From Agrobacterium salinitolerans (GTDB lineage Bacteria > Pseudomonadota > Alphaproteobacteria > Rhizobiales > Rhizobiaceae), in the NCBI RefSeq assembly GCF_002008225.1, contig NZ_MRDH01000026.1, forward strand, positions 78,120-142,119: 64,000 nt of DNA, given 5' to 3'. The position numbers and the translations under genes were made by a program. This document shows, in pieces, positions 8,161 through 18,400 of the stretch; the stretch's first letter is position 1; every line of letters starts with the position of its first letter. The notes below the pieces were generated by a model, which made no database searches, had not been told where the DNA came from, and saw only the letters and a program-made list of their open reading frames with translations.

Positions 8161-8799
8161 ATGACACTTCTCGGTTTTCTCGATTATGCCGGCGTCGCCG
8201 TGTTTGCCGCAACCGGCGCACTCGCCGCCTCGCGCAAACAGCTGGATCTGATCGGCTTCCTGTTTTTCGCAGCAGCAACCGGCATCGGCGGCGGTACGGT
8301 GCGCGATCTGGTACTGGGCAGAACGCCAGTATTCTGGGTGATAAACCCCACCTATATTCTCGTCTGCGTCTCGGTCGCGGTTCTGCTGTTCTTCACCGCG
8401 CATCTTTTCGAATCCCGTTATCGCGTACTGATCTGGCTCGATGCCCTCGGCCTGTCCGCCTATTGCGTCATGGGAGCAGCCAAGGGCCTTGCCGCGAGCG
8501 GCTCGGCAACCGTCGCCATCGTCACAGGCGTTCTGACGGCGACATTCGGAGGGGTGCTGCGCGATATTATGGCCGGGGAGCCTTCCGTTCTGTTGCGCCC
8601 GGAAATCTATATCACCTGCGCGCTTCTGGGTTCCTCCACCTTCATTATCGTCTATTTCTTCGGCGCACCGCTTTATGCCGCATCCGCCGCGGGTTTCCTG
8701 ACAGCCTTATCCGTGCGCTCCGGTGCGTTGCTGTTCGGCTGGACTTTCCCACCCTATAAGGCCAAGCCCGGCAGACGGCCGGAAGACGTGATGAAGTGA
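8161..8799 (+). CDS. Trimeric intracellular cation channel (TRIC/UPF0126, YadS-like) family protein
   Basis: 212 residues with seven hydrophobic segments arranged as two homologous halves. The half-motifs are GVAVFAATGALAASRKQLDLIG / TGIGGGTVRDLVLG (residues 11-60) and AYCVMGAAKGLAASGSATVA / GVLTATFGGVLRDIMAGEPS (about 100-142). The paired GGGxxRD / GGVLRD signatures define the family. Bacterial members form trimeric cation or small-anion channels of unclear physiological role. It has its own ribosome binding site (GGAGG at 8146-8151) and is followed by a strong terminator at 8826-8850. Confidence 0.87.
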   Translation: MTLLGFLDYAGVAVFAATGALAASRKQLDLIGFLFFAAATGIGGGTVRDLVLGRTPVFWVINPTYILVCVSVAVLLFFTAHLFESRYRVLIWLDALGLSAYCVMGAAKGLAASGSATVAIVTGVLTATFGGVLRDIMAGEPSVLLRPEIYITCALLGSSTFIIVYFFGAPLYAASAAGFLTALSVRSGALLFGWTFPPYKAKPGRRPEDVMK

Positions 8800-8825
8800 C
8801 CTGTCGAAAGAGACGCTGAAAACAG

Positions 8826-8850
8826 AAATGGCGCCCTTCGGCGCCATTTT
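8826..8850. terminator. Bidirectional rho-independent terminator between the TRIC-family gene and irr
   Basis: Ten-base-pair perfect stem AAATGGCGCC / GGCGCCATTT with a CTTC tetraloop, flanked by A and T residues on the two sides. It lies between two convergent genes and can serve both. Confidence 0.85.
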
Positions 8851-8874
8851 CATATCCGTCATCAGATAGAAGCG

Positions 8875-9309
8875 TCAGCCGCGCTTGCGGCGAAGGCGGA
8901 TCACCACGTCCACATGGGCGATTTCCATGCCCTCGGGCGCTTCCGGCAGATTGTCGATCTGAAGATTGTTGACGGGAATATCGAGAACCTCGTTCTCACC
9001 TTCCACGAAGAAGTGATGGTGGTCCGAGACGTTAGTGTCGAAGTAGGTGCGCGCACCTTCGACGGCCAGAACTCGGATAAGGCCGGCTTCGGTAAACTGG
9101 TGCAGCGTGTTGTAGACCGTGGCGAGAGAAACGGGCACGCCAGCGGTGACCGCCTCGTCATGCAGCTCCTCGACCGTCAGGTGGCGATCACCCTTTGCGA
9201 AGAGAAGATCGCCCAAAGCAACGCGCTGGCGCGTGGGCCGCAGCCCCGAGCGCCGCAGCCTCGTTCCGATATCCAATGTGGCGTCAAATGCCATGCCATC
9301 CCATTCCAA
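8875..9309 (-). CDS. irr: Irr, Fur-family iron response regulator
   Basis: 144 residues. Irr is the rhizobial haem- and iron-status regulator that represses haem synthesis and iron-storage genes and activates uptake genes when iron is low. The Fur winged helix spans about 10-90 (LRPTRQRVALGDLLFAKGDRHL, then SLATVYNTLHQFTEAGLIRVL). The HHH motif in TNVSDHHHFFVEGENEVLDI near residue 96 is the conserved haem/metal-binding histidine cluster of Irr. The C-terminal Fur CxxC zinc pairs are absent, as expected. The start at 9307-9309 or the in-frame ATG at 9292-9294 are both possible. It is divergent from fabA, an arrangement common in Rhizobiaceae. Confidence 0.92.
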   Translation of the reverse strand: MEWDGMAFDATLDIGTRLRRSGLRPTRQRVALGDLLFAKGDRHLTVEELHDEAVTAGVPVSLATVYNTLHQFTEAGLIRVLAVEGARTYFDTNVSDHHHFFVEGENEVLDIPVNNLQIDNLPEAPEGMEIAHVDVVIRLRRKRG

Positions 9310-9611
9310 ACAGGGGTATGAAACCCGTCAATTGCAATAGCATATATCTTTTGCAGGGATTGCTTTCAATAGTTTCAGCGCCGCTGCGTGTCGCAAATGG
9401 CTGCAAACCGGCCATTCCTGCAAATTTCCTCTGGTTCCAGCCGGATGGTTCCTGTATGCGGACGGCATATTGAGGTAATGACTTCGGCAAAGAAGGTTCT
9501 GAAGACAAAGAATGGGGGCGAAACCGCCTCTGCCCTTGCAGCGCTTCATTTTGAACCTAACTTGCTCTAGTGAAGTCGTTCAACACCAGTGATTGGGGAA
9601 GTGAAAGCGGT
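9310..9611. other. Divergent irr-fabA intergenic region
   Basis: 302 bases with no convincing gene; short open frames here have no ribosome binding site. It must hold the promoters of irr and fabA. A loose dyad TGCAA-N13-TTGCA lies near 9333-9356, close to the irr start, and is a weak candidate site for a Fur/Mur-type regulator. A TTGAAC hexamer at 9551-9556 may belong to the fabA promoter. Neither is strong. Confidence 0.35.
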
Positions 9612-10127
9612 ATGGCAACGAGGCAATCAAGTTACAATTACGAGGAGATCCTGTCCTGCGGTCGCGGCGAATTGTTCGGCCCGGGAAATGCACAGCTCCC
9701 ATTGCCCCCCATGCTCATGGTCCATCGCATCACCGAAATTTCCGAAACCGGTGGCGCGTTCGATAAAGGTTTTATCCGCGCCGAATACGATGTCAGCCCC
9801 GACGACTGGTATTTCCCCTGCCATTTCCAGGGCAACCCGATCATGCCGGGCTGCCTCGGCCTTGACGGCATGTGGCAGCTGACCGGCTTCTTCCTCGGCT
9901 GGCTTGGCGAAGAAGGCCGCGGCATGGCGCTTTCCACCGGCGAAGTGAAATTTAAGGGCATGGTTCGCCCTCACACCAAGCTCCTGCAATATGGTATTGA
10001 TTTCAAGCGCGTGATGCGCGGCCGTCTGGTGCTTGGCACCGCCGATGGCTGGCTGAAGGCGGATGGTGAAACCATTTATCAGGCATCGGATCTGCGGGTC
10101 GGCCTGTCCAAGGAAAAGTCTGCCTGA
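9612..10127 (+). CDS. fabA: FabA, 3-hydroxydecanoyl-[ACP] dehydratase/isomerase
   Basis: 171 residues from the ATG at 9612, exactly the usual FabA length; an in-frame start 42 bases upstream would add an atypical leader. FabA dehydrates 3-hydroxyacyl-ACP and isomerises trans-2- to cis-3-decenoyl-ACP, the entry point of anaerobic-type unsaturated fatty acid synthesis. The catalytic His is in [22 protein letters not shown] (near residues 70-90), with the catalytic Asp in GLDGMWQ. It is followed after about 75 bases by fabB, the usual partner. Confidence 0.95.
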   Translation: MATRQSSYNYEEILSCGRGELFGPGNAQLPLPPMLMVHRITEISETGGAFDKGFIRAEYDVSPDDWYFPCHFQGNPIMPGCLGLDGMWQLTGFFLGWLGEEGRGMALSTGEVKFKGMVRPHTKLLQYGIDFKRVMRGRLVLGTADGWLKADGETIYQASDLRVGLSKEKSA

Positions 10128-10203
10128 GGCAGACGAAATAATCGAGACAAACGCCGGACGGCCTTAAGTCGCCCAGCCGAAATCTAAAGAAAAGGTCCCT
10201 TTG

Positions 10204-11427
10204 ATGAGACGAGTTGTTGTCACCGGCCTCGGTATTGTTTCCTCCATCGGCGGTGATGCCGCTGAGGTCACCGCGTCGCTGCGCAATGCCAAATCCGGCA
10301 TTTCTTTTTCGCCGGATTTTGCCGAACACGGTTTCAAGTGCCAGGTCTGGGGCAAGCCGTCTCTGGACCCCACCGATCTGGTCGATCGTCGCGCCATGCG
10401 CTTCCTGTCGCAAGGCGGCGCTTGGAACCACGTCGCCATGAAGCAGGCAATCGCCGATTCCGGTCTCGAGGAGAGCGACATCAGCGGCAATGAGCGCACC
10501 GGCATCATCATGGGTTCGGGCGGTCCTTCCACCCGCACCATCGTTGAGGCCGCCGATATCACGCTGAAGAACAACAGCCCGAAGCGCATCGGTCCCTTTG
10601 CCGTGCCGAAGGCCATGTCCTCCACCGCTTCGGCCACGCTCGCGACCTGGTTCAAGATCCACGGTGTCAACTACTCCATCTCTTCGGCCTGCTCCACCTC
10701 GGCGCACTGCATCGGCAACGCCGCCGAAATGATCCAGTGGGGCAAGCAGGACGTGATGTTCGCCGGCGGCCACGAGGATCTCGACTGGTCGATGTCGAAC
10801 CTTTTCGACGCCATGGGCGCGATGTCGTCCAAATACAACGAAACACCCGACGTCGCCTCGCGCGCCTATGACGTCAACCGCGACGGCTTCGTCATCGCCG
10901 GCGGTGCGGGCGTTCTGGTTCTGGAAGAGCTGGAGCATGCGAAGGCACGCGGTGCAAAAATCTATGCCGAAATTGTCGGTTATGGCGCGACCTCGGACGG
11001 TTACGACATGGTTGCCCCGTCAGGCGAAGGTGCGATCCGCTGCATGCGGCAGGCGCTTGCCACCGTGAAGGGCGACATTGACTACATCAACACCCACGGC
11101 ACCTCGACGCCGGTCGGCGACAGCAAGGAAATCGGCGCGATCCGCGAAGTTTTCGGCGACAAGATCCCCCACATCCAGTCGACCAAGTCTCTCACCGGCC
11201 ATTCGCTTGGTGCGGCCGGCGTGCAGGAATCGATCTACGGCCTCTTGATGATGCAGGAACGCTTCATCGGCGAGAGCGCGCATATTTCCGAGCTCGATCC
11301 GGAATTTGCGGGCGTTCCGATCGTTCGCAACCGCATCGACAACGCCAAGATCGACACCATCCTTTCCAATTCCTTCGGCTTCGGCGGCACCAACGCCACG
11401 CTCGTCTTCCAGCGTCATAACGGATAA
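10204..11427 (+). CDS. fabB: FabB, 3-oxoacyl-[ACP] synthase I
   Basis: 407 residues. FabB elongates cis-3-decenoyl-ACP and longer acyl-ACPs by condensation with malonyl-ACP. The catalytic triad is visible: Cys in [10 protein letters not shown] near residue 163, His in [12 protein letters not shown] near 297 and His in [12 protein letters not shown] near 333. The C-terminal [15 protein letters not shown] motif is typical of KAS I/II. The ATG at 10204 directly follows an in-frame TTG that is not needed. fabI begins six bases after its stop, so the two are likely co-transcribed with fabA. Confidence 0.95.
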   Translation: MRRVVVTGLGIVSSIGGDAAEVTASLRNAKSGISFSPDFAEHGFKCQVWGKPSLDPTDLVDRRAMRFLSQGGAWNHVAMKQAIADSGLEESDISGNERTGIIMGSGGPSTRTIVEAADITLKNNSPKRIGPFAVPKAMSSTASATLATWFKIHGVNYSISSACSTSAHCIGNAAEMIQWGKQDVMFAGGHEDLDWSMSNLFDAMGAMSSKYNETPDVASRAYDVNRDGFVIAGGAGVLVLEELEHAKARGAKIYAEIVGYGATSDGYDMVAPSGEGAIRCMRQALATVKGDIDYINTHGTSTPVGDSKEIGAIREVFGDKIPHIQSTKSLTGHSLGAAGVQESIYGLLMMQERFIGESAHISELDPEFAGVPIVRNRIDNAKIDTILSNSFGFGGTNATLVFQRHNG

Positions 11428-11433
11428 TTGCCC

Positions 11434-12240
11434 ATGAACGGCATCATGCAGGGTAAACGCGGCCTCATCATGGGCGTCGCAAACAATCATTCGATCGCCT
11501 GGGGTATCTCCAAGGCGCTTGCAGCACAGGGCGCGGAGCTGGCTTTCACCTATCAGGGGGAAGCGCTCGGCAAGCGTGTGAAACCGCTCGCCGCCGAACT
11601 CGGTTCCGATTTCATCGTGCCATGCGATGTCGAGGATATCGCCTCGGTCGACGCCTTGTTCGCGACCATCCGCGAAAAATGGGGCTCGCTGGATTTCATC
11701 GTCCATGCCATCGGCTTTTCCGACAAGAACGAGCTGAAAGGCCTCTACGCGGATACGACGCGCGAGAATTTCAGCCGCACCATGGTCATCTCCTGCTTCT
11801 CTTTCACGGAAATCGCCAAGCGCGCTGCTGAGTTGATGACCAATGGTGGCTCCATGCTGACGCTGACCTATAATGGTTCGCAGCGCGTCATTCCGAACTA
11901 CAATGTCATGGGCGTCGCCAAGGCGGCTCTCGAGGCGTCCGTGCGTTATCTCGCCGCCGATTACGGCCCGCGCGATATCCGCGTCAACGCCATTTCGGCC
12001 GGCCCGGTCCGCACGCTGGCAGGTGCCGGCATCTCGGATGCACGCGCTATCTACGCGTGGAACCAGAAAAATGCACCGCTGCGGCGGACGGCTGACATCG
12101 ACGATATCGGCGGATCCGCACTTTATCTGCTGTCCAGCCTGTCGCGCGGCGTGACCGGCGAATGTCATTACGTGGATTGCGGTTACAATATCACCTCGAC
12201 ACCCACGCTTGAGGTTCTCTCCAAGGCAGACGCGGAATAA
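11434..12240 (+). CDS. fabI: FabI, enoyl-[ACP] reductase (NADH)
   Basis: 268 residues. FabI carries out the last step of each fatty acid elongation round and is the triclosan target. The SDR-like fold is seen in RGLIMGVANNHSIAWGISKAL (nucleotide loop) and in the catalytic Y-x6-K motif YNVMGVAK near residue 155. AGPVRTLAGAGI and the end DCGYNITSTPTLE fit FabI. Most rhizobia carry more than one FabI copy; this one is the member linked to fabA-fabB. A terminator follows at 12261-12287. Confidence 0.94.
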   Translation: MNGIMQGKRGLIMGVANNHSIAWGISKALAAQGAELAFTYQGEALGKRVKPLAAELGSDFIVPCDVEDIASVDALFATIREKWGSLDFIVHAIGFSDKNELKGLYADTTRENFSRTMVISCFSFTEIAKRAAELMTNGGSMLTLTYNGSQRVIPNYNVMGVAKAALEASVRYLAADYGPRDIRVNAISAGPVRTLAGAGISDARAIYAWNQKNAPLRRTADIDDIGGSALYLLSSLSRGVTGECHYVDCGYNITSTPTLEVLSKADAE

Positions 12241-12260
12241 GCCTACCTTTCGCAATCAAC

Positions 12261-12287
12261 AAAGCCCGGCCCTGTGCCGGGCTTTTT
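12261..12287 (+). terminator. Rho-independent terminator after fabI
   Basis: Ten-base-pair perfect stem AAAGCCCGGC / GCCGGGCTTT with a CCTGT loop, followed by more T residues. Confidence 0.9.
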
Positions 12288-12422
12288 ATGCGTCGTATCG
12301 ATTTTGGAAATCACTAAAGTATAGTTTATCGAAGTAACTGATTTTAAACATCGGGTGGTTATGGTCCGCAACAAATTCAACGGTTGCGCTCGCCGCATAT
12401 TCTTAGAGATCGATATCGCCTC

Positions 12423-13016
12423 ATGCGACTGGCCAGACTGAAGCCATTGCTGGAAAAATTGGGAGTCTCGCGCGACGGGACAGCGGCTATCGAATTCGCG
12501 ATACTCGCAATACCCTATTTCCTCGTCGTCTTTGCGATCATCGAGACCTTCGTCGCCTTGATGGCGGAACAGGTCGTCGCCAACGCCACCGAGACCATGG
12601 CGCGGCGTTTGCGCACAGGGCAAATCAGCAGCTCGATTTCGAAAGAGGATTTCCGCAAGAGTTTCTGCGACGAAGTTTCAGTGATGATTACCTGCTCGGA
12701 TGAGATCGATAAAGAACAGAAGCTCTATATCGACCTTCGCTCCTTTGCCGCCTTCAAGGATATTCCGACCACGATACCGCTGAAGGCCTATGGCGAATAT
12801 TACGATCTCGATACCGCTCAATTCGGCTTCACGCCGGGCGGGCCGGAAACCATCAACATGTTGCGTGTCTATTATCGCTGGCGTGTCGTTGCCGATATCA
12901 TCCGGCCATATCTCACAAAAATACGTCCGGCCGATGGATCAATGCCCTCACATTTCCTCATCGTCGCGACAAATGCGTTCATGAATGAGAAATACATCAC
13001 AGGCGGGGGCTCATGA
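12423..13016 (+). CDS. TadE-like pseudopilin family protein (first of a pair)
   Basis: 197 residues from the ATG at 12423; a TTG further upstream is less likely. After a basic N terminus comes the TadE/TadG signature RDGTAAIEFAILAIPYFLVVFAIIETFV (about 19-46), a single transmembrane pseudopilin-like segment with the Glu after the cleavage-like position. The rest is extracytoplasmic, with two cysteines (SFCDEVSVMITC). TadE-like proteins are minor pseudopilins of Flp/Tad systems. No other tad genes are nearby, so the pair is an orphan TadE/F module. It overlaps the next gene by four bases (ATGA). Confidence 0.85.
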   Translation: MRLARLKPLLEKLGVSRDGTAAIEFAILAIPYFLVVFAIIETFVALMAEQVVANATETMARRLRTGQISSSISKEDFRKSFCDEVSVMITCSDEIDKEQKLYIDLRSFAAFKDIPTTIPLKAYGEYYDLDTAQFGFTPGGPETINMLRVYYRWRVVADIIRPYLTKIRPADGSMPSHFLIVATNAFMNEKYITGGGS

Positions 13017-13606
13017 TGGCAGGGCTGGTGTCCGTTGCGGCAAACGGCAAACGACGCCTGGTGGCGCTCGTTTCACGCTTTGCCAAAGATCGCCGTGGCG
13101 TGGGCGCGGTGGAGTTCGCGATCCTCTTTCCGATATTGCTTGCGCTTTATCTAACCTCTTTCGAATTAACGATCGGATACAATACCTACAAGCGGGCAAG
13201 CACCGCCGCAGCCTCCATCAATGATCTGATATCGAAAACAGGTTCCGTCGATAAGACCTATCTCACGGGAATGCAGGACGTCGCAGCCGCCGTGTTTGCG
13301 CCCTACAGCACCAAGGGTCTGCAGCTGAAGATCAGCGGCATCAAGATCGACGCGCAAAAACAGGCGAAAATCACCTGGTCCTGGGATGAGAAAAATCAGA
13401 GACCCTATGCGGTGGGTTCACCGGTCACCGTTCCGACGCGCCTGCTGGTGGAAAACAGCTTTCTCATCCACGTCGAACTTTCCATCCCGCATGAATTGTT
13501 GATGTTCATGCCCGACATTGCCTCGTCCGGAGTAAAGTCGATCACGATCGGGCGGGAGTATTTCTTCAAGCAGCGCGACGCCGAGACCGTCTGCACCAAT
13601 TGCTGA
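13013..13606 (+). CDS. TadE-like pseudopilin family protein (second of a pair)
   Basis: 197 residues, the same length as its upstream partner but diverged. The signature DRRGVGAVEFAILFPILLALYLTSFELTIGY lies near residues 26-56: a basic RR, then AVEFAI and one hydrophobic helix. The extracytoplasmic part ends with a C-x2-C pair (VCTNC). Translation is coupled to the upstream gene by the ATGA overlap. Proteins of this kind are often exported with Flp pili or act in adhesion, but this pair stands apart from any visible pilus cluster, so its role is open. Confidence 0.83.
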   Translation: MMAGLVSVAANGKRRLVALVSRFAKDRRGVGAVEFAILFPILLALYLTSFELTIGYNTYKRASTAAASINDLISKTGSVDKTYLTGMQDVAAAVFAPYSTKGLQLKISGIKIDAQKQAKITWSWDEKNQRPYAVGSPVTVPTRLLVENSFLIHVELSIPHELLMFMPDIASSGVKSITIGREYFFKQRDAETVCTNC

Positions 13607-13645
13607 ACCAATCGGTGCGTCAAGGCGGTCCCGTCATGGCAGTAG

Positions 13646-15415
13646 TCAGTAGACGTCGCGCAGATAACGTTTTTCGCGCTTCAGCCGGTTCACATACTCG
13701 CTTGCCGCCTCGGCGGAGATGCCGGCCTCTTCGCTGACGATGCCACGCAAGGCATCGTCGACATCCTTCGCCATACGGGTCGCGTCGCCACAGACATAGA
13801 AAAAAGCACCCTCTTCAAGCCATTGATAGAGCGCCTTACCGTTCTGCCGCATGCGGGTCTGGACATAGATCTTTTCCGCCTGATCTCGTGAAAAGGCGAG
13901 GTCGAGACGGGTCAGAACGCCATCGCGACTCATGTCGCCAAGCTCGTTCTCATAGACGAAATCCGACTGCCGGTGCTGATCACCGAAAAACAGCCAGTTT
14001 TTGCCCTTTGCGCCTCTGGCTTGCCGTTCCTGCAAAAATGCCCGGAATGGCGCGATGCCCGTGCCTGGCCCTACCATGATAACAGGCGCATCATTGTCCT
14101 GCGGCACACGAAACGCCTTGTTCGGCGAGACGAAAATCCCGGCACTCTGCCCGGCCTCCACGCGGTCGGCGAGATAGGTGGAGCACACGCCCCCACGCTC
14201 ACGGCCTTCGGCGCGATAACGCACGCTGGCGATGGTCAGATGCACGCTGTTTTTTGCAACCAGCGGGCTGGAGGAGATGGAATAGGCGCGATGTTGCAGC
14301 GGCTTCAGGAATGTCACGAATTCAGCAACATCAAATAGCGGCTTTTCGCCGAGATTGATGAGGTCGAGAATATCCTTGCTCCAGAGAAAGGCGGCGAGCT
14401 GCTCCCTGTCTCCGTTTGCGAGAATGTGGCTGAGTTCGTCATGCCCCGCCCGCTTGCCGATTTCGGCGACGAGTTCGCGCGAAGGCGTCGATATCTCGAA
14501 CCTGTTGAGAAGCGCATCGCCGACCGGACCGTCCAGCCCGGCGATTTGGCGGTCCGCAGCCGCTTCGAAGTGTTGCAGCAGCGCGCCGACCAGTTTCGGA
14601 TCGTTCAGGGGCACGACGCCAAGAGCGTCACCCGCCTCATAGTCCAGACCGCTTTCGCCGAGGTCGAATTCGTAGTGGCGAATTTCCTTGGACGAGCCGG
14701 TACCGGACAGGCGACGATTGACGCTTACTTCAGCCGAATAGGGATTTTTGCGGCTCCAGCCCTGTTTTGCCCGCACGGGCGGCTCGGCGACATGGGGCAT
14801 GGTGACAGATGCCGCATTGCCGCCATCGACAGCAACCGCGAGCGGCAGCGTCTCGCCGATCCATGCGGCGGCGGCGTCCTCGAAGTCGATATCGCAGTCG
14901 ATACGCGTCTTCATACGCTTGCCACCGAGTTGTTCGAACCGCGTATCGATCAGCTTGCCCGCCTGGCAGAAGCCGTCATAGCCGGTATCGCCGAGCGCGA
15001 GGACGGCAAAATTCATCCCGTCCAGACGCGGCGCGCTGTCAGCGGTGAGCGCTTCCCAGAAAAGCTGAGCATTGTCAGGCATTTCACCTTCGCCATATGT
15101 CGAGGTGACGACAATGACACGCTTCATGACGCCGAGACCGTCCATCGAGACATCGTCCAACGCCGTCACCACCGGCTGCATGCCCTGCGCGCGGGCGGCG
15201 GCGGCGATATCCATCGCCAGCGCCTCAGCATTGCCGGTCTGGGTGCCGAAAAGAATATTCAGCATACTGGCCTCGGCATTCGGAGCGGCCGCAGCAACAG
15301 ATGTCTCCGTGCCGATGGCTGCACGGGAATGGAGCCCCGCCAGAAAACCGGAAAGCCATGCGCGCTGATCACCGTTGAAGGGCGCGTCCTCGGGAATATA
15401 AGGTATCTTCATCAT
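13646..15415 (-). CDS. CysJ-like diflavin reductase (NADPH-dependent), coupled to a GltB-like protein
   Basis: 589 residues. Architecture: an N-terminal stretch (1-50), an FMN flavodoxin domain (about 52-195: NILFGTQTGNAEALA, STYGEGEMPDNA, LALGDTGYDGFC), a linker, then FAD and NADPH domains (KNPYSAEVSVNRRLSG near 223; RAYSISSSPL near 370; GGVCSTYLADR near 402; VGPGTGIAPFRAFLQERQA near 442; YVCGDATRMAKDVDDAL near 550), ending KREKRYLRDVY as in CysJ. CysJ normally passes electrons from NADPH to the sirohaem sulfite reductase CysI. No CysI gene is here. Instead the ATG overlaps the stop of a GltB-like gene by four bases, so the reductase probably feeds electrons to that protein. Confidence 0.9.
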   Translation of the reverse strand: MMKIPYIPEDAPFNGDQRAWLSGFLAGLHSRAAIGTETSVAAAAPNAEASMLNILFGTQTGNAEALAMDIAAAARAQGMQPVVTALDDVSMDGLGVMKRVIVVTSTYGEGEMPDNAQLFWEALTADSAPRLDGMNFAVLALGDTGYDGFCQAGKLIDTRFEQLGGKRMKTRIDCDIDFEDAAAAWIGETLPLAVAVDGGNAASVTMPHVAEPPVRAKQGWSRKNPYSAEVSVNRRLSGTGSSKEIRHYEFDLGESGLDYEAGDALGVVPLNDPKLVGALLQHFEAAADRQIAGLDGPVGDALLNRFEISTPSRELVAEIGKRAGHDELSHILANGDREQLAAFLWSKDILDLINLGEKPLFDVAEFVTFLKPLQHRAYSISSSPLVAKNSVHLTIASVRYRAEGRERGGVCSTYLADRVEAGQSAGIFVSPNKAFRVPQDNDAPVIMVGPGTGIAPFRAFLQERQARGAKGKNWLFFGDQHRQSDFVYENELGDMSRDGVLTRLDLAFSRDQAEKIYVQTRMRQNGKALYQWLEEGAFFYVCGDATRMAKDVDDALRGIVSEEAGISAEAASEYVNRLKREKRYLRDVY

Positions 15416-18400
15416 GCTGCCCTATGGCTGGATGCGGTGGCGAGGTCTGGAATGGCGCGGGCTGCGAAAAGCTCCTCGAAGCCCGGCAGACGGCCGATCT
15501 TCTCGATGTTTTTCCGGTTCTGCTGAATGATCCAGCCATAGGTGCCGGGGCTGTCCACCGACAAGGTGTTCCTGCGCGCCAGCGCCTGCTTGTAATCGTC
15601 GAGACGTTTGGCGGCGATCATCACCGCGAGCTGTTCATCGTTATGGTCTGAAAGCGCCTCGCGGGCATATTTCAGCAGCCGCTGCATCAGCGCATAGTCT
15701 TCCGTAAGAATGAGATTGCGCACGGCTTTTTCAATAGCCGGGTCGGAAGGACCCGGCGCCGTCGGCACCCGCTGGAGGGCGATGGCCTGCGCCATGCTCA
15801 ACACCGTGTAGTTATTGAGAAGCGCATACATCTCCTCAGTATCCGTCTCACTATGACCCGGCACCCTTCCGTTCAGGACGGCCTTGCGGTCGCGATAGGC
15901 GAGCTTGAACTTGCGCAGTTGATGGGCGGTAAGCGCGGATGCCAATTCCTCCAGCAGTTCCTTGCGGGGCTTCGCCTTCAGAATCTCGTCGCTATCCTGA
16001 TAAAGCAGCAGGGCGCGTGGCATGCCATAGACGAAATTATGCTGTTCGCTTTCCCAGTTTTCCAGAAGCCATACCGCCTTGGCCGAGCCGGTCTCCGCGA
16101 CATGCCAGGCCAGAAGCTGGTGCACAGCCTGATGATGGATCGCGGCCTGCTCATCCTCACCGGTGATCGAGCCGAGCAGGATGGAATCATGGCTGATCTT
16201 CTTCGGCAGATCGCCATAGGGATCATATTGATAAACGAAACCGCCGCTCATGCCGTTGCCGAAACCCTTGCCGAAGCTGCCAAGGTTCAGCACCGCGCCG
16301 TTGGTCATGTATTCGCAGGCGAAATCACCCACGCCTTCGACGACAGCGGTGGCGCCGGAGTTACGCACGGCGAACCGGTCGCCGGCCTGCCCTTCCACGA
16401 AGGTGCGGCCGCCGGTGGCGCCGAACAGTGCAAAATTGCCGACCAGCACATTGCCACCCGCCTCCTGCGAACCGCCACCCGGCGAACGCACGACGATGGT
16501 TCCGCCGCAGGCGCTTTTGCCGACACCGTCATTGCAGGTGCCGGTATGAACCATGACCATGCCGTCATTGCAGAAGGCGCCGAAGGACTGACCGGCCGAA
16601 CCCGACGTCTCGATACGCACCGAACCCGCCTCCAGGAACCGGCGGCCACGGCTGTCCCGCTTCACGGCCGGAAGCGCATCCGCCTCTTCGTCGGAAAGCT
16701 CGTGGTTCAGCATGCGTTCAATATCGACGGCGAGCTGGCCGCCGACGCTCTTGTTGCAATTATTCAGGAAGCGATTGCCGCCCAGCTCGATTTTTTCCCG
16801 CTTGCTGTCCATCAGAGCCGAGCGCACGAGTTCGATGAAGGCATCGTCCAGCCCAAAATCCTTTTCCATATAGACAGGGCTGTCGATCTTCACCTCTTCG
16901 ACCACGGCAAGCATTGCCCGCAGGTCAAGCTGGCCGACGCTTGCCGGGTGATCGAGGAGGTGAAGAAGATCGGAACGTCCGCGTGCTTCCCGCAGCGAGC
17001 GCAGCCCGAGTGCGGCCAGAATCTCACGCGTTTCATGGGCGATATTCATGAGATATTGCGCCAGCGCGCGCGGATCGCCGTTGAAAGCCTCCTGATTGGT
17101 GGTGAGACCGGCCGGGCACTTGATGTTGCAGTTCTTCGCCATGACGCATTTCAGCATCATCAGCGCCGTCGTGCCGAACTCGAAACTGTCGCCGCCGAGC
17201 AACGCCGATTTTACCACGTCGCTCGCCGTCTGGTGCGCGCCGGAGCAGCGCAGCAGCACCTTGGCGCGAAGACCCGTGGCGCAAAGCGCCTGATGCACTT
17301 CCGCGATACCGATTTCCGCCGCGCGGCCGGTATATTTGAGGCTGGTGACGGCCGCCGCCCCCGTGCCGCCGGTATTGCCGGCGACATTGATGACATCGGC
17401 CCCCGCCTTGGCGACGCCGACCGCGATCGTGCCTATCCCTTCCGACGAGACGAGCTTGACGATGACGCGCACGCGCGCCGCCTTGGCGTCATGGATGAGC
17501 TGAGCCAGATCCTCGATGGAATAGGTATCGTGATGCGGCGGCGGCGAGACAAGCTCGACACCCGGCGTGCCACCGCGTGCGGCGGCGATTTCCACCGTTA
17601 CCTTGGGAGACGGCAACTGCCCGCCCTCGCCTGGCTTTGCGCCCTGACCGATCTTGATCTCGATCTCTTCCAGCATCGGATCGGCAAGATAACCGGCCCA
17701 GACGCCGAAGCGGCCGGAGGCGAACTGCTTGATGCGCGAGGCACGGATAGTGCCGTAGCGGGATATATGTTCGCCGCCCTCGCCCGAATTCGACATACCG
17801 CCGACCATGTTGGTGCCATGGGCAACCGCCTCATGGGCGGCTGCGACCAGCGCGCCGTGACTCATGGCGCCCGATGCCAGCGTCCTGGTGATCTCGCTCG
17901 CCTTTTGCACTGTCTCGAGAGCAATGCTGTCAGGTGCGGTGCGGATCAGCGACAGATAGGTGAAAGCTTCGCCCTTCGCCTGAACCAGAAGCGCGCCGCC
18001 CTCCAGCCAATGGCCGGCAATATCCTCACCGAAACGGTCGAGCAGCGACTGACCGAGTGCGGCAAGCCGGGCAAGGTCGTGACCGTGCGGTCCGGTCAAT
18101 TGCAGCCGGAACGCACCTTCGCCTGCATTTTCGCAGAGCAATCCGCGCACCATGAAGCTGTTGTTGCCACGTCTGGAAAAGCGCCCCATTTCGCGGCGGA
18201 AGTCCTCGGCCGAACCGGCAAAGGTCACATCGGCCGGCAATTCAAGAACATCACGAAGGGCTGCCGGACGGCGGGCCCTTTCTTCCGCCATCATGCGGGC
18301 AAACGCGCGGTAACCGGGCGTTACCTCGAATGCATCGATCGCCTCCGGGGTCAGCCGGTCAAAGCTGTTGTGATAATAGGCCGCATCGTTGAGACCGAAG

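Noticed and set aside
9388..9570. Short open frames in the irr-fabA gap
   Set aside because: No ribosome binding sites and no protein-like composition. The region is needed for two promoters.
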